A program made the position numbers and the translations under genes. A model generated the notes under the pieces. The model was not told the origin of the DNA, did no database searches, and worked only from the letters and a program-made list of their open reading frames with translations. Below, one piece after another: positions 24,252 through 34,100 of a DNA stretch of 64,000 nucleotides (position 1 is the first letter of the stretch; the number at the start of each line of letters is the position of its first letter). The DNA is from Nymphalis io (Eukaryota > Arthropoda > Insecta > Lepidoptera > Nymphalidae): assembly GCF_905147045.1 (NCBI RefSeq), contig NC_065898.1, forward strand, positions 6,758,001-6,822,000. The letters run 5' to 3'.

Positions 24252-24259
24252 CTTCTTTC
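24252..24259 (+). promoter_or_regulatory. Candidate 5' TOP start of the L11 mRNA
   Basis: cttctttc lies 15 bases before the L11 start codon. Ribosomal protein mRNAs usually begin with C followed by pyrimidines, which makes them growth-regulated. The site is inferred from sequence and position only. Confidence 0.4.
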
Positions 24260-24273
24260 AAAAATTTGTAATC

Positions 24274-27032
24274 ATGGCGGTAGGTGTTTTGAATTAATCC
24301 GCTAATGTATCTATTTTAATCAGTGAATTACAAGTAGTTAAAACGTTCAATATCGTATATTATTTATTAATATTTCCTTTAATTTTAGAATTTAGAGTTA
24401 TTTTAGCAATTTCGCGAGTTAAAACTTTTATATTGTGACCTAACCTAATCGATCCTGAACAGTAGATTGTGTTAATTTTTTATTTGAGTTTTAAGTGATA
24501 ATCGTAATTGGAAATATGGTTTTCAGCGTGTACCACCGCCTGCAAATCCTGCCCTTAAAAAGGATAAGAAGGAGAAAAAGGTTCCAAAAGACAACTCTAA
24601 AAATGTTATGCGGAATCTGCACATAAGAAAACTCTGTTTGAACATCTGTGTTGGTGAATCTGGTGACAGATTGACACGTGCTGCTAAGGTATGTATATTG
24701 TTTATTTCACGTATCATTCAAACTATAATTCTTAAAAATGTGTTGATAGTGCTAGTTCATTAAGATACTAGTTAATAACCTTAAATTTTCATTGATATCA
24801 CAGACAAATCCATTATCGGATCATAACCCAATAAAATAGGGGTATATATTGTATATAATAAAACCGGCGACGAGAAAGTTTGGCATGAAACATTAAAGAA
24901 ACATTATCATTGTGTTTTCATTATGTTTTAATGCAACATTAATTATTTCAAATTGCAACTTTTAGGTACTTTATACTTTACTATCTAAAATACTTACGGA
25001 AATAACATTATTATGTTATTATTCTAAAATATATTTATTAATATATCCAACACAAGAGTTAAATAGTTAAAATATTATTTAATAATGACTTTTAGAGTAA
25101 TATATATTATGTATAAATTCTAATTCCTATTTTATTTCAGGTGTTGGAACAGCTGACTGGTCAACAGCCTGTTTTCTCCAAGGCCCGTTACACTGTCAGA
25201 TCTTTTGGTATCCGTCGTAATGAAAAAATTGCTGTTCACTGCACTGTTCGTGGTGCTAAGGCAGAGGAGATCCTTGAAAGAGGATTAAAAGTATGAATAT
25301 GAAACGGCTATTCTAAGTTTAAAATTGAAATTGCTAATTTTAGTCTATTTTATTTGTTTTCAATAATTTCATAGACTGCATTCAAGTATAAATGGTACTT
25401 TTAAATTTCTGTAAATCACTCAACAAATATTAAGCATAACTGAATATATGCATGAATTGTTCAAGAGACATCTTTAGTAGTGTTTTCTTTGTAAATTCAT
25501 GCAACATTAATATTTCCTATTGCAACTTCTGGACACTAATTCTTTACTGTTCAGATTACTCAGTGAAATAACAAATGCTTGCTAAAATATGTTTTGTTGA
25601 AGAATTATTAAGAAAAAATAAAATAATTGTTTTTTATTCTCTCTTAGGTGAGGGAATACGAGTTGAGACGTGACAACTTCTCAGCGACGGGTAACTTTGG
25701 TTTCGGTATTCAGGAGCACATTGACTTGGGTATCAAGTATGACCCTTCTATTGGTATCTATGGTCTAGACTTTTACGTCGTTCTTGGAAGGCCAGGTAAG
25801 TTTTTAGTTAATTATTTATAACTAAATGAATTTTCGGTATTAATAGAGCACTACATTTTGTTCGAGATGTGCAATGAAAAAGAAAATAGTTCTTTGTTCA
25901 AGCCTGTTTGGGTAGATACCACCCACTTATTAAATATTTAATCACCAAACAGCAATACTTACTATTGTTCTGGCTTGAAAGGTGAGCTGGTGTAACTACA
26001 GGCACAAGATACATTACATCTTAGTTGTCAAGGTTGATGGTGCATTGGAGGAATAGTTAATATTTTTTACAGTACTAATATCTATAGACCATTTACTAAC
26101 TGGTGGCCCATTTGCCCATCCTCATTTTGTAAAATACTTAAAAAGATATGGGTATGTTTTTCTATAGCTTACAACAAAATCTTTGAAAAATCCTTGGGCA
26201 GGTCAATTGTCAATAAATGAACTATTTACAGGAATTATAAGTAGTATGGCTGTTTAAGATTCATATTGAGTTTCTGGTGCATCTAGCATTAATCAATCCA
26301 TCATTAAGTTTGAGCTATTTGCACTGTAATGCTATATTCAACTATTTGATTAGATTTTTACAAAGTTGTCATGAATGTTGTAAACTTTGAGATTACAATT
26401 CAGCACATATTGTTCAAGAGTAATGATTATTATTATTCTTTACTCTGTAAATTATGTGCCAAAACAATCTTTAACTCAACAGGAGAATTATTGTGTAATT
26501 TTTCTCTATAGTGTTAAGGTACAATAAAATAGTATGAAGTCTATAGATATTTAGGAATATGCCAAGACAAGTTATCAATGACAAATGTTATTGTCTATTG
26601 CTTCATCATTACCAAATGAATGTTTTTTTAACTCTATATTAACAAAGGCAAAGAGCCACCTGAAGGTAATTGTTCTCCAACATTATTGTTATTAATGCCT
26701 ACCATATGCAACTGGCACTGTACAAAACATTGAACATCCTTGACATCGCGAATGCGCCACTAACAAGGCACTAATGTCCCTTGAGCCTGTAGTTTACTCA
26801 GCCTTTAAACCAGAACACAACAATATTATGCCACATGTCATTTTTGAGTTGTGTGCTTCGAAATCATCTGTATATATTTAACATATATATGTTTTCTTTT
26901 CTAGGATTCAATGTCGCCCACAGAAGACGTAAGACTGGCAAGGTTGGGTTCCCCCATCGTTTGACAAAGGAAGATGCTATGAAGTGGTTCCAACAGAAAT
27001 ACGATGGTATAATCCTTAACAGCAAAAAGTAA
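24274..27032 (+). CDS. RpL11: Large-subunit ribosomal protein L11 (uL5)
   Basis: Component of the 60S subunit central protuberance, contacting 5S rRNA. Exons: 24274-24279 (only ATG GCG), 24527-24688, 25141-25290, 25648-25795, 26905-27032; 594 bp, 197 residues, all phases consistent. The body matches L11 almost throughout: NVMRNLHIRKLCLNICVG, GESGDRLTRAAK, TGQQPVFSKARYTVRSFG, FGFGIQEHIDLGIKYDPSIG and the end KWFQQKYDGIILNSKK. The N-terminus (MARVPPPANPALKKDKKEK) is about ten residues longer than in Drosophila L11. The start is set by the two-codon first exon with donor gtaggt. Introns 2, 3 and 4 each contain an H/ACA snoRNA candidate, and intron 4 also holds two old retroposed repeats. A polyadenylation signal follows the stop closely. 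Confidence 0.97.
24884..25010 (+). ncRNA. H/ACA box snoRNA candidate in RpL11 intron 2
   Basis: Hairpin 1 has lower stem CATTAAA/TTTAATG (24891-24897 with 24927-24933) and upper stem GAAACA/TGTTTTC. An H box ACATTA follows at 24936-24941. Hairpin 2 has lower stem TATTTC/GAAATA (24944-24949 with 24999-25004), an internal pocket (left aaattgcaac, right tacttacg), and a nine-pair upper stem TTTTAGGTA/TATCTAAAA with one G-U pair. ACA is at 25005-25007, three bases before the presumed end. The upper stems end 16 and 14 bases before the H and ACA boxes, as pseudouridine guides require. The target is unknown. Intronic hosting in a ribosomal protein gene is typical. Confidence 0.75.
25447..25576 (+). 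ncRNA. H/ACA box snoRNA candidate in RpL11 intron 3
   Basis: Hairpin 1: ten-pair lower stem TGCATGAATT/AATTCATGCA (25449-25458 with 25494-25503), the base of which may open to form the pocket, and upper stem CAAGAGACA/TGTTTTCTTTG with a bulge. H box ACATTA at 25504-25509. Hairpin 2: lower stem TATTTC/GAAATA (25511-25516 with 25565-25570), upper stem TCTGGACA/TGTTCAGA (25528-25535 with 25548-25555), ACA at 25571-25573. The distance from the upper stem to ACA is 15 bases, and to the H box about 13-14. Hairpin 2 is clearly related to that in intron 2: same lower stem and shared pocket attgcaact, while the upper stems differ in sequence but still pair. This is the best of the three. Confidence 0.85.
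25898..26150 (+). repeat. A-tailed dispersed repeat, diverged copy, RpL11 intron 4
   Basis: Old plus-oriented copy: tgggtagataccacccactt near its start and ctggtggcccatttgcccat near its end, with the central part recognisable but mutated. Same family as at 1319. Confidence 0.7.
26401..26526 (+). ncRNA. H/ACA box snoRNA candidate in RpL11 intron 4
   Basis: Hairpin 1: lower stem GCACATA/TATGTGC (26403-26409 with 26453-26459), pocket ttgttca/gtaaat, upper stem AGAGTAA/TTACTCT (26417-26423 with 26440-26446). H box AAAACA at 26461-26466, 14 bases after the upper stem. Hairpin 2: lower stem CTTTAAC/GTTAAGG with one G-U pair (26469-26475 with 26513-26519), upper stem around GGAGAA/TTCTCT, ACA at 26521-26523, again 14 bases after the upper stem. 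Hairpin 1 shares its pocket strands (ttgttcaagag and tgtaaatt) with hairpin 1 of the intron 3 RNA. Confidence 0.82.
26645..26832 (-). repeat. A-tailed dispersed repeat, diverged copy, RpL11 intron 4
   Basis: Minus-oriented old copy: gagccacctgaaggtaattg, then a decayed middle, then aaaccagaacacaacaatat. It lies 70 bases before the last L11 exon. Confidence 0.65.
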
Positions 27033-27039
27033 AATAAGT

Positions 27040-27045
27040 AATAAA
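27040..27045 (+). terminator. Polyadenylation signal of RpL11
   Basis: AATAAA starting seven bases after the TAA stop, followed by a T-rich stretch. Very short 3' UTRs are usual for ribosomal protein genes. Confidence 0.7.
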
Positions 27046-27059
27046 TGTTTATAAACACT

Positions 27060-28122
27060 TAATATGTTTTATTTTTAAGGCAGTATATAACTTGCATAAG
27101 TCAACTTAGTTAGATATGTCTATTCCGCATTTTCATTCATCAATTTCAACATCAGGTATCCAATAAAACTGATAGTAACCAATCTAAATAGATTAAATAT
27201 TACTTTTTTTAATTAGAAATAATTCTTACGAATAAAATGTAACCGCAATTAAAAGCTAAGTTACACAAATATGTAGTAAAATTTGTAACATTTAATTTAA
27301 CGAAATTTTTGTTACTAAGTCATTTTGTATTCTCAAAATATGAAATAATGCTAAATTGCTACTTAAACAAAATTTATAAAAGAAACTAAAGACTCCAATC
27401 GGCGTCCTAATTTCAAACTTAACTATTGTCTAAGCCAAATGCCAGTAAAAAATACTAAACACATTGACGAGACGGTGATCCTAATTTTTTTGTCGCACAT
27501 TCGTGTGTTACAGCAAAATTAACTCCCAAGTTACATCATTTTGAAATGGTAAATAAATTATGCCATTTGTTAAGAAAACGCGTTTTAATTGTTTGGCATT
27601 TGTCATACGTAAAACGGTTCAGCATAATTTTATTATAGGAATAGTAAGCAGTAAAAACCATGAAAACGTTCATGGTTGTTAGTGATAAGACTATTACTTA
27701 ATGAAATTCAGGATAACATCAAATTGAAATTATGTATTTCTATTTACCTAATTTATATTGTGATATTCTTTAGTTTTAAAAAGTGCAATGTCTGGAATAG
27801 ATTTTTTTTTATTTATAGTCTATTTAAATAAAAGCGTTAGTCTCCATTAATTAAAAAAAGTTGTAATGGCTGAAATCTTCAAAATCTTCTCTTCTCTTCT
27901 TTTTCTCTTCAAATCAAGGACATTTATATACTAAGAATTTTAAATTCAAATTGTGTATTATCAAAGATTATGTAAAATAACTAGAGAAGATGTATTACAA
28001 AATGGAAGTATTACTATAGCAACGAATTGTGTATATGATGCCATATTTTGAATTGAAGTGTCTATTCGGACTAATGTATTTTAATATTTATTTACGATAA
28101 AGATTTTATTTATTTGTACACT
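27060..28122. other. Intergenic between RpL11 and DRC1
   Basis: AT-rich, without coding signal or repeat recognised. It must hold the DRC1 promoter; no core element could be fixed. Confidence 0.5.
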
Positions 28123-31100
28123 ATGGAAAGTAAGTTTGGTGGATATAATGATGAGGATGAAGATGACGTTCTTGCACCAAAAGAGCCTCAAGTTACTTCA
28201 GAAGACCCAAATGAACGAAAAGCGGCAAGAGCTTTACGTATCAAAAGAAGACAAGAAGCGCTTAAGAGGTATCTGATATGATAGATTAGTAACCTTACGA
28301 AAAAGATGAATAAATATTTATATTAAAAATTTAATTACTTACAATTATCTTACAATCTTTGATATAACGATATGATAAGTGAAATGTAGAATTTAGTGAC
28401 GATTTTTGTAATTGAATATTGAAAGTTAGGTATTTGTTATATGTTGTCCTGCTTTATACTATTTATCTATATATATAGACTTTGCTTTGTATATATATAC
28501 TGTCTTCGCTAACTTTGAAATCAACAACGGTTTTTGATACGGTTTTCACTAATAGAAATAGCATTAAACATGGATGATTATTATATATATTTAAAAATTT
28601 GGTATTTAGTAATTTTTACACAAATAAAAATATATACTTTATATCTATTCTTAAATTTTCTATCTGATATGCATAGAGCCGAGCAGCCTTTAGAAGAAAT
28701 ATTCAAGGAAGAAGAACCAGGTCACATTGAGCAAGCAACGACCGCTGCTGCTGAAGAGCTACAACGGTTAGCTTTAGATGGGGCAGCTAAAGTAACCAAT
28801 GTTAAAGTGACTACTGACGAGCGTGAAGTTATTCGACGGGCCCTATTTTCGACTAAGATGCGGGGTACATTCTACTGTAAATTCAACAATTATTAATTTT
28901 AGGTGTTTTATATGCCCCTTACTTTGTGCATACTCATTATTTAATTTACCGGTAAACAGCACTACGTATTGCTGTGTTCCGGTTTGTAGAGCCAGTGTTT
29001 TACAGGCTCATGGGATGGGGCGTAACTTCTTAGCTCCCAATTTGTCAACGTATTACCTACGTAAGGAACGGTTATTATTTATTAACGTGCTAATGTCTAT
29101 GTACGATGGTGACTACTTACCATCAAATGACCAAATTGCCAGTCCACTTACCTATTAAAAAAAATCTAAAATAAAAAATACGCAAGTAACGACAAAGCAT
29201 ATTTATTTAAAATAGAATGAAACCATTATTGCTATTGTAAAGCGATATATATGATACTTCTTATACAGCTAAAAAAGGTGCTAACTCGCTTATTATGTAT
29301 AAATATATATGTAATAAATTTATTACTATTCAAGAAAATAAAAAAAAACATAGTTTTTAGGTATCGTCATTTATTTATTAATTTTAATGTAGGTTAACTT
29401 TATTTAAATTTTAAAATTATCAGATTCTATGGCAAAAATTGAAGCTGAAGCGTCTGAAAGTCAAATTCGATATGATGCAATTTCTGCGAATTGGGATTTT
29501 ATGCTAGGAATTAAAGATCCTTTAGATATTGATGCAGCAATAAAGGAACAAAAGCGTAAATGCGAAGTTTTATTAGAACAGAAAGATAAATTAATCAATG
29601 AACTTAAACATGATCTTAAAAATATGGACAATGCTTATTACGAAGATTTAGATAAACAGGTTAATCAATTAAATAAGTTGTTCATTACTATCTTATAATC
29701 GCTATCATCTTATTTGACAATGAAACTATTGTTGGTATTCATTTTATTTTCACTTTTAGGATAAAGATATAAAGGAACTTTCTGATAGAATAGAGAAGCA
29801 ACTTACTATTATGCAAAGAGCTTATGAAAAACAATTATTTCTAATCGAACAAGCCATTAATATTGAGCGCGAAATTATGGTAGACCATAACAATAAGCGG
29901 TGGGAGGCCCTTTATAAGCAACGGGATAAGGAAGAAATTGCGCATATGGAATATAAATTCGAGCAGGTAACAGTTTTTAATTAATGACAAACGTCAACAA
30001 AGGTGACGTTATTAATTCTTCCAGCAAATTAAGGTGTAATCTCCAAGGGGAATCCATCATAACGTTGGGACAAACGTAAATTCATAAAAAATGGGCTAAA
30101 TCTTCCAAACTACTTGCTTAAATCATCGAAATTTAAAGACTATTATGACATCGTACTTAACGCCAAAGTATATATTATAAAAAATTATGAATTGAGAATG
30201 TAAAAATGTTATAAATGTGTACCTATATAATATATGTAATTGTTATTTTCAATAATGAATTTATCTCCTTTTTTAAATATTTTTTTAGTTAAATTACATT
30301 ATTTAAACACGTACATTGTAGAAGTTGTGATCCTTCTTGCAATTGTGGAGCTGGAAAACGGACAACGGCGCCCATCGACAAACCTCATTTACTTCACTGT
30401 TAGAAATATATCAAAACATTTAAAAAGTACTTAATTGTCTACGTGTGAGTAGGGTCTATGTCGGTTAACTCTGTAATAATTGAAACGTAAACAGTGGATA
30501 AACGAGACAAAGGACAGAGTGACAATAATGCACCTTAATAGGTTTACTTTAGTAGGGTGGTTCGTTTCCATGTTTCCTGGATTTCAGCTTCTATTTCGTT
30601 TACTTTCTATACCATTCTATTAGCTCTAAGCATCAATGAAGCTGTCAAGGCCATTATGACTATTAACATTAAAATTACAAAGAAACACAATTATTCATAT
30701 TTGATTACTAATTTAATTTTGCAAAGCGTATATATATATTCTTTTTTTTTTTTTATAGAATAGGAAGGCGGACGAGCATATGGGCCACCTGATGGTAAGT
30801 GGTCACCAACGCTCTTAGACATTAGCATTGTAAGAAATGTCAACCATCGCTTACATATCCAATGCGCCACCAACCTTGGGAACTAAGATTTTATGTCCCT
30901 TGTGCCTGTAATTACACTGGCTCACTCACCCTTCAAACCGGAACACAACAATATCAAGTATTGCTGTTTTGCGGTAGAATATCTGATGAGTGGGTGGTAC
31001 CTACCCAGACGAGCTTGCACAAAGCCCTACCACCAGTACACAAAGCCCTACCACCAGTAATTATATACCACCATTATATATATTCTATATATATAATGCC

Positions 31101-34100
31101 CTACCACCATTATATATATTCTATATATAATTACTTATATACAATACAATTTTTTTGAAATGTCTTTGCTCTTGTATATATCTTTCTTCACTCTTGAATA
31201 TACCTTATTAGTAAAATTTGATTTATATTGTACGTGTGTTCAATATAGTTAGACGAACATAAATTAGAGATGGAAGCAATCATGTGGGATCACCACGCCA
31301 AGTATCGGGAAGCAAAAATAGAACTCGAAACGCTCATTCAAGAACTGCAAAAGGAGTTGGAAAAATTAAAAGCGACATGTATAATTAACACTGAAAAAAT
31401 AGGATACAATTATCAGGTTAGCATTGTTTATTTTACTAAACCAGAAATCAGGTACAGGATAAATAACTGGTATGCATATCGAGGTTGTTTCTTATAATTC
31501 TACAGGTGCTGAAAAAAAGGGAAGAGGAAAATGTTTTCGTGAGATCTCAACAAAAAAGAAAGCTCAACAAAATGTCCGATATCGCTAATAATTTAAGAGC
31601 TAAAATTCGCAAAGCGGCCGAGGATGGAGCAATAGAGGAAATTAAGGCAGATTCGGAAATTGTAAAGTTGATGCAGGCGATGGATGATTTGGAAAAGAAG
31701 TGTCGCCATTTCTCTCACGTTAATAACTACAAGTTTTGCCAGGTTTGCTTAAATCGTAAAAATAAAAGCTGTGTAACTATTAAAATCTAAGAGTCAAAAA
31801 TTAAAACATGCGATGCCAATAACCTAGGTTTGGCGTATGTCTGTGTCCCGATGCAACGCGCTTTGTGTACGAGTGCGTCGGGCGGAGACGGCGCTGCACG
31901 CACACGTCCTCGCCGAGCCGCCGCCGAGACCACCGCCTCCACCGCCGAAGAGCCCTCTGACGAAATATGGTTGGTGCCTTCTAATAAAACATCGACATGA
32001 TCGAAATAAATCGATACGTATGATTTTAATGCTTTCTCCTCTAGATCCAGTTAATACTACTGCTACATCTGGATTGAATCCGAAGGACGGTAAAGATAAT
32101 CTGAAAAATGTGGCTGCTCAAGAAGCCAAAGACAGACTGGTATGTTAGACTCGATTCGATATTGTATTTGTAGAATTGACGTGAATATTAATGTATAATC
32201 AATATTTTGCAGGTGCGTCACATCCTTCAACTTATAGCAGACAATACTGGATTTTTAGTTGAAGATCGTTTGTTAAAACTAATTGAAAAATATCCTCTTA
32301 CGTCACGAAACCTATGTACATTGGATTCTATTTTTATGGTAAATACATTTAAAGGAACCCCTTTTTGATGTGTAGCATCCGTAATTGATTTAATTTTACA
32401 TCATTGTAGGCTTTAGAAATCCAAGCCGAGGAGGATATTGAACTATTATGTAAGATATTCTTAAATTACGCGTTTTGTCCAATATGTATTGGCTTGGAAA
32501 CTGCATCCGAAATGGTGGAACCTTCGACTTTTGCGGTAATTTTTCCATAAATATATAAGATAATTACTTAGGAATGCACTTTAATAAAAAAATTGAAAAT
32601 TTGTTTAGGTTACATCTCAAGAGGAATCACACCATGTCAGTATTAGCGTCAAAGGGCATGGTAAGATTATTCAAATGCCTTATGATTTTCCACATAGGTA
32701 CCTACTATTTATTATTTGATTCGTGCTATTATATAGAAAAAAAAGAATAATAAATTAATTTATTTGAGACTATTTTATTTTTACTTTGTTTTCTTTGAAT
32801 ATAGTTTTATTTATTTAGCTGACCGGTCATCAACGAGAATTCGATCAAGTGTAGCCAGAAGCATATCTGCAAGTACATCTCGCTCAGTGCATGTTGGTTT
32901 CAGGTAAATAGTGAAATTTTTTCCTCAAATCCTCAATCATTATCGCATTTCACAGATTTAAAATATACAACCAATATAGATACAGATACATATTAAACTA
33001 AAGGATTGAGAAAAATTTATTATAATTGGCCAGAATTTTAGAACGCGTGAATCATAACCGATGATCGTAGGTTCTAAACCGGGCAAGCACCACTGAATTT
33101 TCATGAGCTTAATTTGTGATTATAATTCATCTCGTGCTTGATGGTGAAGGAAAACATCGTGAGGAGACCTGCATGTGTCTAATTTCACTGAAATTCTGGC
33201 ACACGTATACTCTCGAAAAAATAGAATGAGGGCCTTAGCCCAGCAGTTGGACATTCACAGGCTGTTACGTTATATTCTTTGTATTAGGTATATATTTACA
33301 AAAAATATTCTGGATTGTAATTTCCTATCAAAACAAAAATTTCTCTTAAGCGTTCCTAAATTAATGTTATTTTGACAGAACACACGATTTATCTCCAACT
33401 GATCAACTTCTCATGGCAGAGGCAGATGAAATAATACAAAAATGTGGAGATCCTAAAGGTTTATATGTTATTAATATTTATTATAATATATTGAACAATT
33501 GCTATGAACTTATATATTTAATAATGAGACAGATGCAGTAACAGCTTGTAAAAATCTCACTGCTCAGAGCAAAAACCAGGGCCTTCTCTCCTATTCAGGA
33601 GAGTTTTAAGTATTTTATAGTTGGATATACACGTAATAGATCACAGGCGGCTGTTACACAAATATTACGTGACTTAAATGGGCACAGTTTTCATTAAATT
33701 CCTTCGTGGTGTTTTTAAGACTAAAGGGGCCATTCAAAAACAATTAAAGACGGAATGTATTACCTAATATATAAAAAAAGAGATGTTGCAAATGTGTGAA
33801 AATGTATAATACTATGTCACTTTTTAGTACCTACCACGACGTTAATTGCTATCGTTGATATTTATATGTTAATAGAAATATATATATATTATAGTATAGG
33901 TAGGCGAACGAGCATATAGGCAATCTGATGGTAAGTGCTCACCAACGCCTATTGGCTTTGTAAGAAATGTTAACCATCGCTTACTTCGCCAATGCGCCAC
34001 CCACTTTGGGAACTAAGATGTTATGTCCCTTGTGCCTGTAATAACACTGGCTCACTCACCCTTCAAACCGGAACACAACAATACAATTTACAGCAGAATG

